Source: Myxococcales bacterium (GTDB lineage Bacteria; Myxococcota_A; Polyangia; Haliangiales; Haliangiaceae). From it: a stretch of 51,683 nucleotides of DNA. The DNA lies in the NCBI GenBank assembly GCA_028287135.1, contig JAQBQE010000016.1, positions 1 to 51,683 on the forward strand, written 5' to 3'. Of this stretch, positions 40,102-47,467 are shown piece after piece; position 1 is the stretch's first letter; every line of letters starts with the position of its first letter. Below the pieces are notes generated by a model. That model was not told the origin of the DNA. It was given only the letters and a program-made list of their open reading frames with translations, and made no database searches. The position numbers and the translations under genes were made by a program.

Positions 40102-40608
40102 TCACCTCAGCTTGAACGAGGCGAAGAAACGGGTGACTTCCTTGCGCGGAACCGCATCTGCTGGCCCCGCGACCCAGATCTGATACATCGTTCGCCCCCG
40201 GACGTACATACGGAAGGTTTTCTCCATCCGTCGATCCGAGGGGGCCGAACCGCGGTAGGTGACCTCGAGCCCGCGAACCTTGCCGAGGGTATGGGGTCGG
40301 CGCGCCACCACCTGGCCCTGCCCCGTGGTCTCGCCGTCGACCGCGCGGCGCAATTCGGCTGCGCCCAGCTCCACGGGGAAGTCGGTGAACGTTACCCCGA
40401 ACGCAGTCTGACCAATGCCCGAGGAGAAAAAGTGCGTCGTGTACGCACCGGCCTCAGCGGGCACGACCTCCTGTCTGGTTTCGACCGCATCGGGGAATCG
40501 CACGCTGAAGCGTCCTTTGGCTACGAACAGCCCGGGCTTCGCGCTCGCCAAGGCGGTGGCGAGCACCAACGCGATCATCGCGGCCCAAAGACACGTTTTG
40601 GCTCGCAT
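40102..40608 (-). CDS. Secreted hypothetical protein
   Basis: A protein of 168 aa from ATG 40608. The signal peptide MRAKTCLWAAMIALVLATAL is cut near ASA-KP. The mature protein has the KGRFSVRFPDAVETRQEV opening known from small secreted proteins in cyanobacteria and myxobacteria, then beta strands and the GLEVTYRGSAP motif, ending RFFASFKLR. The upstream frame reaching 40722 begins with 26-38 additional residues that overlap a dispersed DNA repeat and are unlikely to be translated. Lies inside the decayed element; role unknown. Confidence 0.65.
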   Translation of the reverse strand: MRAKTCLWAAMIALVLATALASAKPGLFVAKGRFSVRFPDAVETRQEVVPAEAGAYTTHFFSSGIGQTAFGVTFTDFPVELGAAELRRAVDGETTGQGQVVARRPHTLGKVRGLEVTYRGSAPSDRRMEKTFRMYVRGRTMYQIWVAGPADAVPRKEVTRFFASFKLR

Positions 40609-40672
40609 ACGCGGACTGTTAGCACGCGCCGCTGAGCATCCGGCCGAAAAACGAGCCCGAAGAATACACCAA

Positions 40673-40684
40673 GCTCTCGAGAGC
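40673..40684. promoter_or_regulatory. 12 bp perfect palindrome upstream of the 40608 gene
   Basis: GCTCTCGAGAGC is its own reverse complement. It lies 65-76 bp upstream of the minus-strand start, where an operator or start-proximal site could be. It is directly next to the first copy of the dispersed 26-bp repeat. Confidence 0.3.
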
Positions 40685-40687
40685 ATT

Positions 40688-40713
40688 ACCGTTCTCCAGT
40701 TTCCTCGACGGAG
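40688..40713 (-). repeat. Dispersed 26-bp repeat, copy 1
   Basis: First of three related copies; the shared core is CAGTTTCCTCGAC. Copy 2 (45616-45641) differs at two bases, and copy 3 (46892-46917) at several, with CAGATTCCTCGAC. All lie in the accessory DNA of the window and have the same orientation. Confidence 0.6.
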
Positions 40714-40773
40714 ATTGCACATCTGGGGAATGAATCGCGCCGCAACTTCGCGTGATTGCTCGTGCCGTCTTTC

Positions 40774-40850
40774 ATGGCATTCACGGGGTCAGGGGTTCGA
40801 TCCCCCTAATCTCCACCGCCTAAACGGTCGCTTCGGCGGCCGTTTTCGTT
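40774..40850 (+). repeat. tRNA-Ala 3'-half duplicate with terminator (attachment-site copy 2)
   Basis: Positions 40774-40817 are identical to tRNA bases 37002-37045. The stem-loop terminator follows at 40822-40845. The next base after ACC is G, so CCA is not encoded, and the 5' half of the tRNA is absent, so this is not a gene but an attachment-site scar. The first five bases upstream, TTTC, differ from the tRNA. The 250 bp gap 40723-40973 holds nothing else recognisable beyond promoter-like sequence for the HSP90 gene. Confidence 0.9.
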
Positions 40851-40973
40851 TTTCGGCGGTCGCGAGCGGTCAGAGGGCCGATCGCGACACGCCGCACGCG
40901 ACTGGTCGCTTGCTCGGAGCGTCCGTACAGAGAGCGCGAGCAGGAGTAACCCCCTGATACGTTGCAGTATCCG

Positions 40974-42767
40974 ATGACGCACAAATTTCAGGTCAACCTC
41001 GGTGGCATCATCGAGCTGCTCTCGAACCACCTCTACGGCACGCCCGAGGTGTACGTACGCGAGCTGCTGCAGAACGGCGTGGACGCGATCACGGCGCGCC
41101 GTGCGGCAGGCGGTGACGCCGGCCACATCCGGATCTCGCTGCTCGACGCGCCGACGCGGCTCGTGTTCGAGGATGACGGCATCGGGCTGACCGAAGACGA
41201 GGTCCACCGCTTCCTCGCGACGATCGGCGAGAGCTCGAAGCGCGGCGCCGTCAACCAGAAGGATCTGCTCGGCCAATTCGGCATCGGCCTGCTCTCCTGC
41301 TTCGTGGTCTCCGACGAGATCATGGTCATGACGCGCGCCGACAGCAGTGACGCGGTCGAATGGCGCGGCAAGGTCGATGGCACGTACTCGGTGAGCGCGC
41401 GCGCGGGAGCCGAGTCGCCGATCGGGACGCGTGTCGAGCTCGTCGCGAAGCGCGGAGCCGAGGCGCTGTTCTCGGCAGCGAAGGTGAACGAGCTCGTCAC
41501 GCGCTACGGTGGTCTCCTGCCCTATCCGATCGAGGTCGTGCATCGAGGCGGGTCGACGATTGCCAACGCAGAGCCACCGGTATTTCGGCGCGCGGTCATC
41601 GAGCGTTCAACCGCGCTCGCATATGGCAAGCAGATGTTCGGCGAGGACTTCCTCGATGCGATCGTGCTGCGCTCCGAGCCCGGCGACGTCGCGGGCCTCG
41701 CGTTCGTGCGGCCGACTGCCGCGAGCCCGGGCGCGAAGCGGTCCGATCGCGTGTACCTCAAAGGCATGCTGCTTGGGGACAGCGCGGCGGATCTGTTGCC
41801 GGCGTGGGCAGGGTTCGTCCGTTGCGTCGTCGATGCGCGCGACCTGCGCCCGACTGCCTCGCGCGAAGCGTTCTACCAGGACGAGATGCTCGACACGGCA
41901 CGCGAACAGCTCGCGCGTGCACTGCGCGATCACTTCGGAAAGCTCGCGATCACCGACGAGCATGCGCTCAACAACATCATTCACGTGCACGGCACGTGGC
42001 TGAAGGCGATGTGTCTCGAAGACGACGCGCTGTTCCGCGCGATCGTCGATTGGTTTCCGTTCGAGACCACGCTCGGACTGCTGACGCTTGGTGAGCTTCG
42101 CCGGCGCGAACCGATCGTGCGCTACTCGCCGACGGTCGATGGCTATCGCCAGGTCGCACAGGTCGCCGCCGCCGAGGGCCTCGCGATCGTCAACGCAGGC
42201 TACATCCATGACGCCGAGCTCCTCGCGAAGCTGCCGACGCTCATCGATGCAAGGGTCGAGGCGGTTTCCGTCGACGATATCGTGCACGCCTTCGAGGATG
42301 TCGCGCTCGCAGAGCTCGACGCGGCGCACGAGATGTTGCGCACGGCCGATGTCGCACTGCGGCCGTTTCGTTGCATCGCCGAGCTCAAGTGCTTCTCCCC
42401 GGAGACGCTGCCAGTGATGTACGCGGCCTCGCAGCGGGCTGCGTTCCGGCGCGAGGGAAAGCGCACGGCCGAAGCCGCCGGTGGTCTGTGGGGCTCGGTG
42501 CTCGATCGCGTTGTCGAAGCCAACGATGGCGGCGATGACGACGCGCGGATCGTGTTCAATCATCGCAATCCGCTCGTGCGACGGTTGATCGAGCACGCGC
42601 ACGATCGCGGCCTGCTCCATCACACGATCCGCGCGCTCTATACGCACGCGCTGATGCTCGGTCACCATCCGCTCGGCGTTGCCGAGCTGACCGCGATGAA
42701 CGAGAGCCTCGTCGGGCTCGTCGAGCTCGCGACGCTGCCGCTCGCCGTCGGGAAGGCGAAGGCATGA
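40974..42767 (+). CDS. HSP90-family (HtpG-like) ATPase
   Basis: A protein of 597 aa from ATG 40974; the TTG at 40962 would add four residues. The GHKL ATPase has the N box RELLQNGVDAI (Glu30, Asn34), DDGIGL (about 67-72), the lid motif TIGESSKR (83-90) and GQFGIGLLSCF (100-110). The middle domain has the catalytic Arg in DLRPTASREAF, matching SRE in HtpG. The C-terminus is divergent, without the usual HtpG dimer motifs. It is clearly a member of the HSP90 superfamily but not canonical HtpG, and resembles the 'HSP90 family protein' of actinomycetes. It is probably an ATP-driven clamp acting on clients delivered by the partner gene, which starts inside its stop codon. Confidence 0.9.
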   Translation: MTHKFQVNLGGIIELLSNHLYGTPEVYVRELLQNGVDAITARRAAGGDAGHIRISLLDAPTRLVFEDDGIGLTEDEVHRFLATIGESSKRGAVNQKDLLGQFGIGLLSCFVVSDEIMVMTRADSSDAVEWRGKVDGTYSVSARAGAESPIGTRVELVAKRGAEALFSAAKVNELVTRYGGLLPYPIEVVHRGGSTIANAEPPVFRRAVIERSTALAYGKQMFGEDFLDAIVLRSEPGDVAGLAFVRPTAASPGAKRSDRVYLKGMLLGDSAADLLPAWAGFVRCVVDARDLRPTASREAFYQDEMLDTAREQLARALRDHFGKLAITDEHALNNIIHVHGTWLKAMCLEDDALFRAIVDWFPFETTLGLLTLGELRRREPIVRYSPTVDGYRQVAQVAAAEGLAIVNAGYIHDAELLAKLPTLIDARVEAVSVDDIVHAFEDVALAELDAAHEMLRTADVALRPFRCIAELKCFSPETLPVMYAASQRAAFRREGKRTAEAAGGLWGSVLDRVVEANDGGDDDARIVFNHRNPLVRRLIEHAHDRGLLHHTIRALYTHALMLGHHPLGVAELTAMNESLVGLVELATLPLAVGKAKA

Positions 42768-43864
42768 TCGAGCTTGAGGAGGTGCGGCAGGCGATCCTCC
42801 GGGCGGCCGAGCTGCCGGACTCGGCGGCGAAGGTCGACGCTCTCGAATCACTTTGCCGCGAGGCGCTGCAGCTCAACGGCTTTCTCGACGCATTTCGCGG
42901 ACAGCTGCACCTTCTCAACGCCTGCAAGGCGGTCGTGCGTCCGGACCGCATGCTCGCCGCGTACACCGCGCTGCGCTCGAACTTCGAGCAGCACGGCCAT
43001 GATTGGCCAGAGAGCCTCGCCGGTTACATGGTCCGTGCCGGTGCGCTCGTGCTCTCTTTCGTCGATAGCTTTCCGGAAATCCCGCGCTCGCAGCTCGACG
43101 CGCTGTTCGCCGATCAGGAGCAGCTGCATCTGGCACGTGGCGAATCGATCAGCGTCGTGCTCGAGGCGCGTGCATGGCTGGAGCTCGATGCCGGTAACCT
43201 CGAGCGCGCGCGCGACGCGTACGAGCGCCTGCGCACGACACCGCCGGCCGAGTCCTGGTGCGCACCGTGCCGCATCAACCGGCAGGTCTCGATGCTGGTT
43301 CGCCTCGACGACGACACAGCGATCGCGCTCGCCGCGCCGTTGCTCGACGGGCCCCGCAAGTGCGATACCGTCCCGAGCTCGACGTGGGCGACCCTGCTCC
43401 TTCCGCTGGCTCGCCAGGGGAACTGGGAACGCGCACGCGACTACTACGGCCGGGCCCACCGGAGTGCGCTGAGCAGCCCCCAGTGGCTTGGCAGTGCCGC
43501 GAAGGTGATCACCTTCGCGGCCATCGAGGGCTCGTTCGTGAAGGGCAAGCACTTGCTCGAGCGTTGCCTGCCGCACGCGTTCGAGCCCACGGCAAAGGAC
43601 TCGATCCGCGACTTCTACGTGGCGGCGAGCGTGTTCTTCGAAGCGCTCGGCCGCGAGCGCACGACGATCACGATGACCACGCCTGCGACGTTTCCGCTTC
43701 ACGCTCGAGACGGGCGCTACGACGTCGCCGCGCTGCGCAGCTGGTTCGAGGACGCCGCGCGGCAGCTCGCGCTCGCGTTCGACCGTCGTAACGGCAACGA
43801 CTTTCACGTGAAGCGTCTCGCGACCGCGAGCGACGTGCTCGCGCTGAGGCCGCGCGCGGCATGA
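42764..43864 (+). CDS. TPR-like partner protein of the HSP90 ATPase
   Basis: A protein of 366 aa. ATG 42764 overlaps the HSP90 stop (ATGA). It is all-helical with TPR-like pairs (LELDAGNLERARDAYERL, LARQGNWERARDYYGRAH) and an internal CAPC pair after RTTPPAESW, followed by IALAAPLLDGPRKC. From memory, actinomycete genomes have a similar TPR protein with Cys-pair next to their HSP90-family gene, so the pair seems to be a conserved module. Eukaryotic HSP90 co-chaperones also use TPR domains, but those bind a MEEVD tail that this ATPase lacks. The role is probably client recruitment; the biological purpose is not known. Confidence 0.8.
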   Translation: MIELEEVRQAILRAAELPDSAAKVDALESLCREALQLNGFLDAFRGQLHLLNACKAVVRPDRMLAAYTALRSNFEQHGHDWPESLAGYMVRAGALVLSFVDSFPEIPRSQLDALFADQEQLHLARGESISVVLEARAWLELDAGNLERARDAYERLRTTPPAESWCAPCRINRQVSMLVRLDDDTAIALAAPLLDGPRKCDTVPSSTWATLLLPLARQGNWERARDYYGRAHRSALSSPQWLGSAAKVITFAAIEGSFVKGKHLLERCLPHAFEPTAKDSIRDFYVAASVFFEALGRERTTITMTTPATFPLHARDGRYDVAALRSWFEDAARQLALAFDRRNGNDFHVKRLATASDVLALRPRAA

Positions 43865-43935
43865 CGACCGAGCTCCGGGCAGCGATCGACGATGCCTACG
43901 CGATGGCGCCGCCGTTCGATCCGGACCGCGGTTGA
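43861..43935 (+). CDS. 24-codon stub of a possible third operon gene
   Basis: ATG 43861 overlaps the TGA of the TPR gene (ATGA) and reads MTTELRAAIDDAYAMAPPFD before a stop at 43933. The tight coupling and protein-like text suggest the truncated start of a third gene of the HSP90 module, which has lost the rest. It could also be a random short frame. Confidence 0.4.
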   Translation: MTTELRAAIDDAYAMAPPFDPDRG

Positions 43936-44305
43936 CGTGGCGATGCTCGATCAGGGGCTGCAGCCCGTCCGAGAATTGTCCGAAGCGATGTCGGCGGTCT
44001 CAACACGAGGGCTGAAGCGACCGTTTGAATCAACCCCGGTGCGGGCGGATGCCGCGCAGCTCGCCATCGACGAGGTGCTGCGCACGGTCGCCCGACGAGA
44101 AGCCGTTCCCGTTTCCGATCGTGCGGCGATTCGAGAGCATGATGATCGAGCCTGCGATCTATCTGCCCGCGATCATGCGCGCCGGCGGCCGCATCGCCGC
44201 TCCGATCCCCGATAACGCGGGTGCCAGAACCGTTCTAGCCGCACGCCCAAGCCGCGGCTCGTACCCGCTGAGGATTACGGGCAGCCACCGACAGGCGGTG
44301 TCGAG
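43936..44305. other. Degenerate former coding region
   Basis: No intact gene. Two frames on the plus strand look protein-like in turn (ADAAQLAIDEVLRTVA, then DEKPFPFPIVRRFESMMIEP) and could be joined by one frameshift near 44095. This is the place where the rest of the third gene of the HSP90 operon would have been. I could not assign a family to either piece. Confidence 0.4.
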
Positions 44306-44626
44306 TCAGAGCATGTCCTTCAGCGCCTTGAGCGGGCGCACCTTGATCTTGGTGCTCGCCTTACGCGCGGCCACGTTCATGGTCTCGCCGGGCTTGAACG
44401 GGTTCGGCACGTTCTTGCGCGCGGGGCGCGCCGGCACGGCCTTCTTCTCGATCTTCACAAGACCCGGCAGGGCAAACACCCCAGGTCCGCGCTTGCCCAG
44501 GTTCTTCTCGATCTGGGCCATGAGTGCGTCGAAGACCTGGCTGACCTGCTTACGGGTCAGCTGTGTCTCCTCTGCAATTGCGGTGAAGATTTCAGTCTTG
44601 GTTGCGGTCTTTGGTGCTTTCGCCAT
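44306..44626 (-). CDS. HU-family DNA-binding protein
   Basis: A protein of 106 aa from ATG 44626 (MAKAPKTATKTEIF) with an AAGGAG site 8 bp upstream. The HU/IHF fold is clear: helical KTEIFTAIAEETQLTRKQVSQ, then LGKRGPGVFALPGLVKIEKK and the DNA-binding arm with RKNVPNPFKPGETMNVAA. The tail is basic. It resembles the variant HU proteins of Planctomycetes and Deltaproteobacteria. It lies within the second segment of the tRNA island and reads against the HSP90 operon. Such proteins bend DNA and are often carried on mobile elements. Upstream DNA to 44977 shows nothing I can name. Confidence 0.9.
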   Translation of the reverse strand: MAKAPKTATKTEIFTAIAEETQLTRKQVSQVFDALMAQIEKNLGKRGPGVFALPGLVKIEKKAVPARPARKNVPNPFKPGETMNVAARKASTKIKVRPLKALKDML

Positions 44627-44977
44627 ACATGAGTCTCCTTGACTTGTGACTGACCCCAGCGCTCCGTGATCTCGCTCAGCGGAGAGGGGTAACGAAACGA
44701 CGGTACCCTTAGAATGGGGTCGTCGTTGCGGGTCAGCGCACAATGGTGAAGCTCGTGATGACGAGCTCCACGAGCAAACGCTCGATTCGAGTACCGCGTG
44801 GGCGCGGGAACGAGCTTCGGATCGGACGCGTCGACGAGGACGGCGGAAAACCGGTAGGCCGCGGCAGCATCAGCACGGAAGGTCAGTGCGCAACCGTTCC
44901 CCATCATCGTCGTCGGAGAATGACGCCACGGGGAACGTTTGCCGACGCAAGCTCATGAGATCGTTGGCCGCCGCTTC

Positions 44978-45052
44978 ATGGCATTCACGGGGTCAAAAAT
45001 TCGATCCCCTCAATCTCCACCACGGAAACGGTTGCTTCGGCGGCCGTTTTCG
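44978..45052 (+). repeat. Decayed tRNA-Ala 3'-half duplicate (attachment-site copy 3)
   Basis: The first 17 bases match the tRNA exactly (ATGGCATTCACGGGGTC), then the T stem is changed on both sides (AGGGG to AAAAA, CCCCT to CCCTC), while the T loop, acceptor strand, CCA and terminator hairpin (45027-45048) are kept. It is the right border of the second segment and looks the oldest copy. Confidence 0.85.
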
Positions 45053-45167
45053 TTCCTCGGTTCGAGGTGCACTGGCTGGAGAGCAGGCTCGGCGCCTGAC
45101 CCCAGCAGCGATGCGAGGCCTTTGGGTTTGTCAGTTCCGACCGGTCAGCAGAGCGCAAAGCGACGGT

Positions 45168-45479
45168 CTACTGACTGACAGTTGTGCGCTCCGGGCAACT
45201 GTACGCGGTGCCCATGACCTCACCAGTGTTCGCGGTCTCCATTCTCACGTAGTTGGCGCCCATCGTCGCCGCCTTGTTGCGCATGTCATTCTTTGCTCGC
45301 TCGAGGGCGGCCGACGAATCGAATCCGTTGGCCTGACCTATGACGGAGCCAACCTCATTACATCCTGCAGGTGGATCGGACTTCATGAGTTGAACGTTCC
45401 TGCCGCCTTCGCTCAGCGGAACGGCGCAGCCTGCACCAAGAGCAAGCGCCAGCGTCAGGATCATGTTGGTCATCGTCAT
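45168..45479 (-). CDS. DUF4156 lipoprotein
   Basis: A protein of 103 aa from ATG 45479. The leader MTMTNMILTLALALGAGC ends in a lipobox (Cys18). The domain has VQLMKSDPPAGCNEVGSVIG and then an RAKNDMRNKAATMGANYVRM segment, which are the DUF4156 (RcsF-like) signatures, with the Cys pair in AGC and YSC. The upstream frame to 45527 only adds a basic extension. Lies beyond the tRNA island. Related lipoproteins sense envelope stress in enterobacteria, but that cannot be transferred here. Confidence 0.8.
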   Translation of the reverse strand: MTMTNMILTLALALGAGCAVPLSEGGRNVQLMKSDPPAGCNEVGSVIGQANGFDSSAALERAKNDMRNKAATMGANYVRMETANTGEVMGTAYSCPERTTVSQ

Positions 45480-45615
45480 CCGCAGTCCTTCGTGGGTCGT
45501 GGGTTGAAGCGGCCAGGTGCGTATCATGGTTGTCGGAACGATCCGAAAAATCGGAGCTTCCGCGGTGCCTGATGCATAGCCAAGCGCTCATGCGGCGAGC
45601 ACGCTGGCTCTCGCA

Positions 45616-45641
45616 ACCGTTCCGCAGTTTCCTCGACGGAG
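45616..45641 (-). repeat. Dispersed 26-bp repeat, copy 2
   Basis: Matches copy 1 (40688-40713) at 24 of 26 bases. It lies about 560 bp after the island border in a gene-free stretch (45480-45685) that contains nothing else clear. Confidence 0.6.
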
Positions 45642-45685
45642 CACGGCAGCGAAAGCTCGACACTCAACGCACGTGATTCGCGCGC

Positions 45686-46858
45686 CTAGGAATCGCGCGA
45701 CACGAGCGAAAGCTCCGGCACCCCGCCGCTTCCCACCACGCGCACGGTGACGATCTCACCGGCGCGCATGGGTGGTTCGATGTCCGGGCGACGCAGGATG
45801 CCATTCGCGGCCGCGAGCTTGACGATGTACACGCCGTCGTCCCCAACGCTTCGGATCGATCCTCGTTGGGCATCTTCACGTAAGGATCGCTGTACCTCGG
45901 CACGTTTCAAGCTGCGTTCTCGCGATGCTTCACGTTCGCGTGCCTTCGCTGCCCGGAGCTCATGCTCTAGCTCCCCGACCACAGCGGCGTAGTCGATCGG
46001 CTCGGACGCGGACATTGGCGGAAACTCTGCGCGGAGCCACGGCAACGGAATGACCGGTCGAGCGCGGAAGACTCCTCGCCACGCTCCGTCACCCGAGCGC
46101 GCCGCGACGTGACTGCTGATCGCCTCATCCGAGTCTTGCCATGGTGCGTGGAGTACGCCGCCTCCGCGCACGGCCCCCGGGGGCCCGCTCGTGTCACGCC
46201 ACGCTGAACCATCGCTGGGAGCACCCGCGTAGTCATCGTGCCATTGATCCGCGACCCATTCCCCGAGCGCGAGACCCCAGATTCCCCAGCGGTTGGCATA
46301 CGTGAACGTGTCGCTGCACCGTGGATTAGCGGTGAGAGCCTCTACGGCCTTGCGCCAGTGCGAGCCGGACGCCCATTCGTCGCGGCCGCCGCACCGGGCC
46401 ACGTACTCCCACTGTGCCTCGTTGATCAGGTCCCACCCGTAGTGCGCGAGAACCTGGCTCGTAGCTTCCGCACGAAGCTCTGCCGCCGCGCTAGGACCGG
46501 CGTGCTCTGCGGTCTCGTGTACCGACCAGCTGGTCCCCGTGCCGGCCGCGTCGATCACGCTTCCGGCGAGCGGGCACCGGCTGCACAAGAATGGCTGGAC
46601 CGTGACCGAGTGGACGGGTGTCGCTCTGGCGTACGTTGCGCGGTGATTCGCTCTCCAGAACTCGATGTCGGGATCGTAGGAGACCTCTCTCAGAGCTGCG
46701 GCCATCTCGCTCGCGGTCATTCCCATGAGGAATGATCCACCGGGGATCAGCACGAACTGTTGCCCTGTCGCGTCGTGGATGAACGTTGACAACGCGCCCC
46801 GCTTCGGGGGCATCCGGAGCAAACCAGTCTCGTGCTCGATCTTCGCGTCCAGGTCCAT
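45686..46858 (-). CDS. Formylglycine-generating-enzyme-like domain fused to coiled coil and S1-like domain
   Basis: A protein of 390 aa from ATG 46858 (MDLDAKIEHE); the ATG at 46873 adds five residues. The FGE/SUMF1-type fold spans about residues 30-280: FVLIPGGSFLMGM, NEAQWEYVARCGG, NRWGIWGLALGEWVADQW and AVRGGGVLHAPW. The copper-binding cysteine pair of active FGE (in the RGGSW-region) is absent, so this is more likely a ligand-binding or pseudo-enzyme version. A charged helix (about 305-335) leads to a C-terminal OB-like unit with RGSIRSVGDDGVYIVKL and EIVTVRVVGSGGVPELSLV, which reads like an S1 RNA-binding domain. The fusion is unusual. Confidence 0.75.
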   Translation of the reverse strand: MDLDAKIEHETGLLRMPPKRGALSTFIHDATGQQFVLIPGGSFLMGMTASEMAAALREVSYDPDIEFWRANHRATYARATPVHSVTVQPFLCSRCPLAGSVIDAAGTGTSWSVHETAEHAGPSAAAELRAEATSQVLAHYGWDLINEAQWEYVARCGGRDEWASGSHWRKAVEALTANPRCSDTFTYANRWGIWGLALGEWVADQWHDDYAGAPSDGSAWRDTSGPPGAVRGGGVLHAPWQDSDEAISSHVAARSGDGAWRGVFRARPVIPLPWLRAEFPPMSASEPIDYAAVVGELEHELRAAKAREREASRERSLKRAEVQRSLREDAQRGSIRSVGDDGVYIVKLAAANGILRRPDIEPPMRAGEIVTVRVVGSGGVPELSLVSRDS

Positions 46859-46879
46859 CGGATTCCGGTGCACGTCATA

Positions 46880-47065
46880 TCAGTCGATCCAGCCGTTCCG
46901 CAGATTCCTCGACTCGGAAACTGCTGCCACCTCTGGCTCGTCGACCTTCTTTGTCACCAGTCTGATGCTAGCCGCGCCGAGCAGCCATCGCGACAACGTC
47001 GTCACGGGGATCCCACTCTCTCTCCCGAGCTCCGCCACCGTTACCGCGCTGGGCCCAACCTCCAC
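46880..47065 (-). pseudogene. HTH-containing fragment, possibly of an insertion-sequence protein
   Basis: A 61-codon frame with VTVAELGRESGIPVTTLSRW, a clear helix-turn-helix of the kind found at the start of transposase accessory proteins (IS66/IS3 OrfA-like). Its position, just before the point where the ECF sigma gene loses its N-terminal part, suggests that an IS insertion cut the sigma gene. No transposase body or terminal repeats were found. Confidence 0.35.
46892..46917 (-). repeat. Dispersed 26-bp repeat, copy 3
   Basis: GCCGTTCCGCAGATTCCTCG with the same layout as copies 1 and 2 but more differences. It overlaps the end of the HTH fragment. Confidence 0.5.
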
Positions 47066-47103
47066 GGTTCCGGCCGCGATCTCGTACCAAGGCGCGTTCT
47101 AGG

Positions 47104-47467
47104 TTCGTGGCTTTGGGACGGAGCGCAGCGTCACGCGTTCAATGTCGTGCGCGAGTATCGGCGCATCGCCCGCAATCGCTACGAGTCGCTGGGCGCGGAC
47201 TGCGACGCCGCGGTCATCGAGCGGGCGCCTGCGGGCGCTGGTGTCGCAGACTCGGATGGTGCCCATGCCTTGCGGCGCGCCATTGCGGAGCTCTCCCAAC
47301 CGCTACAGGAGGTCCTGCTCCTGTGTGATCTGGGGGAGCTCACCCTGGCCGAAGCGGCGGTCGAGCTAGTGATCCCGATCGACACGGCGAAAGATCGCCT
47401 GCGGCGCGCTCGCCATGAAGTGCGTGTCGCGATCGATCGAGCTCAGCAGGAGGTCGACCGTGTCTAA
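47104..47467 (+). pseudogene. N-terminally truncated ECF sigma factor
   Basis: The frame from about 47104 reads SWLWDGAQRHAFNVVREYRR, the end of sigma region 2, followed by region 4 with ALRRAIAELSQPLQEVLLL and LTLAEAAVELVIPIDTAKDR, the recognition helix. The first two-thirds of region 2, including the -10 binding helix, are absent; the in-frame sequence upstream to 46832 is unrelated. No start codon with ribosome-binding site is apparent at the junction. The remnant would not bind core polymerase properly. The stop (47465-47467) overlaps the GTG of the next gene. Confidence 0.75.

Larger units (their letters stand above)
37002..40817. mobile_element. Decayed integrative element 1 at tRNA-Ala (attL 37002-37045, attR 40774-40817)
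   Basis: Exact 44-base direct repeats (anticodon loop to the first C of CCA) flank about 3.8 kb. Inside are a broken tyrosine integrase next to the tRNA, a WD40-like lipoprotein, a transporter fragment and a secreted protein. The left copy completes the tRNA gene, as expected for integration into its 3' end. With the integrase frameshifted and no excisionase visible, the element should no longer move by itself. Confidence 0.8.

Noticed and set aside
40774..40817. A second tRNA-Ala gene
   Set aside because: Only the 3' half from the anticodon loop is present, and CCA is not encoded.
44557..44907. Minus-strand frame upstream of the HU gene (MMGNGCALTF...)
   Set aside because: Some protein-like text, but it crosses the HU start region in another frame and no homologous family comes to mind.
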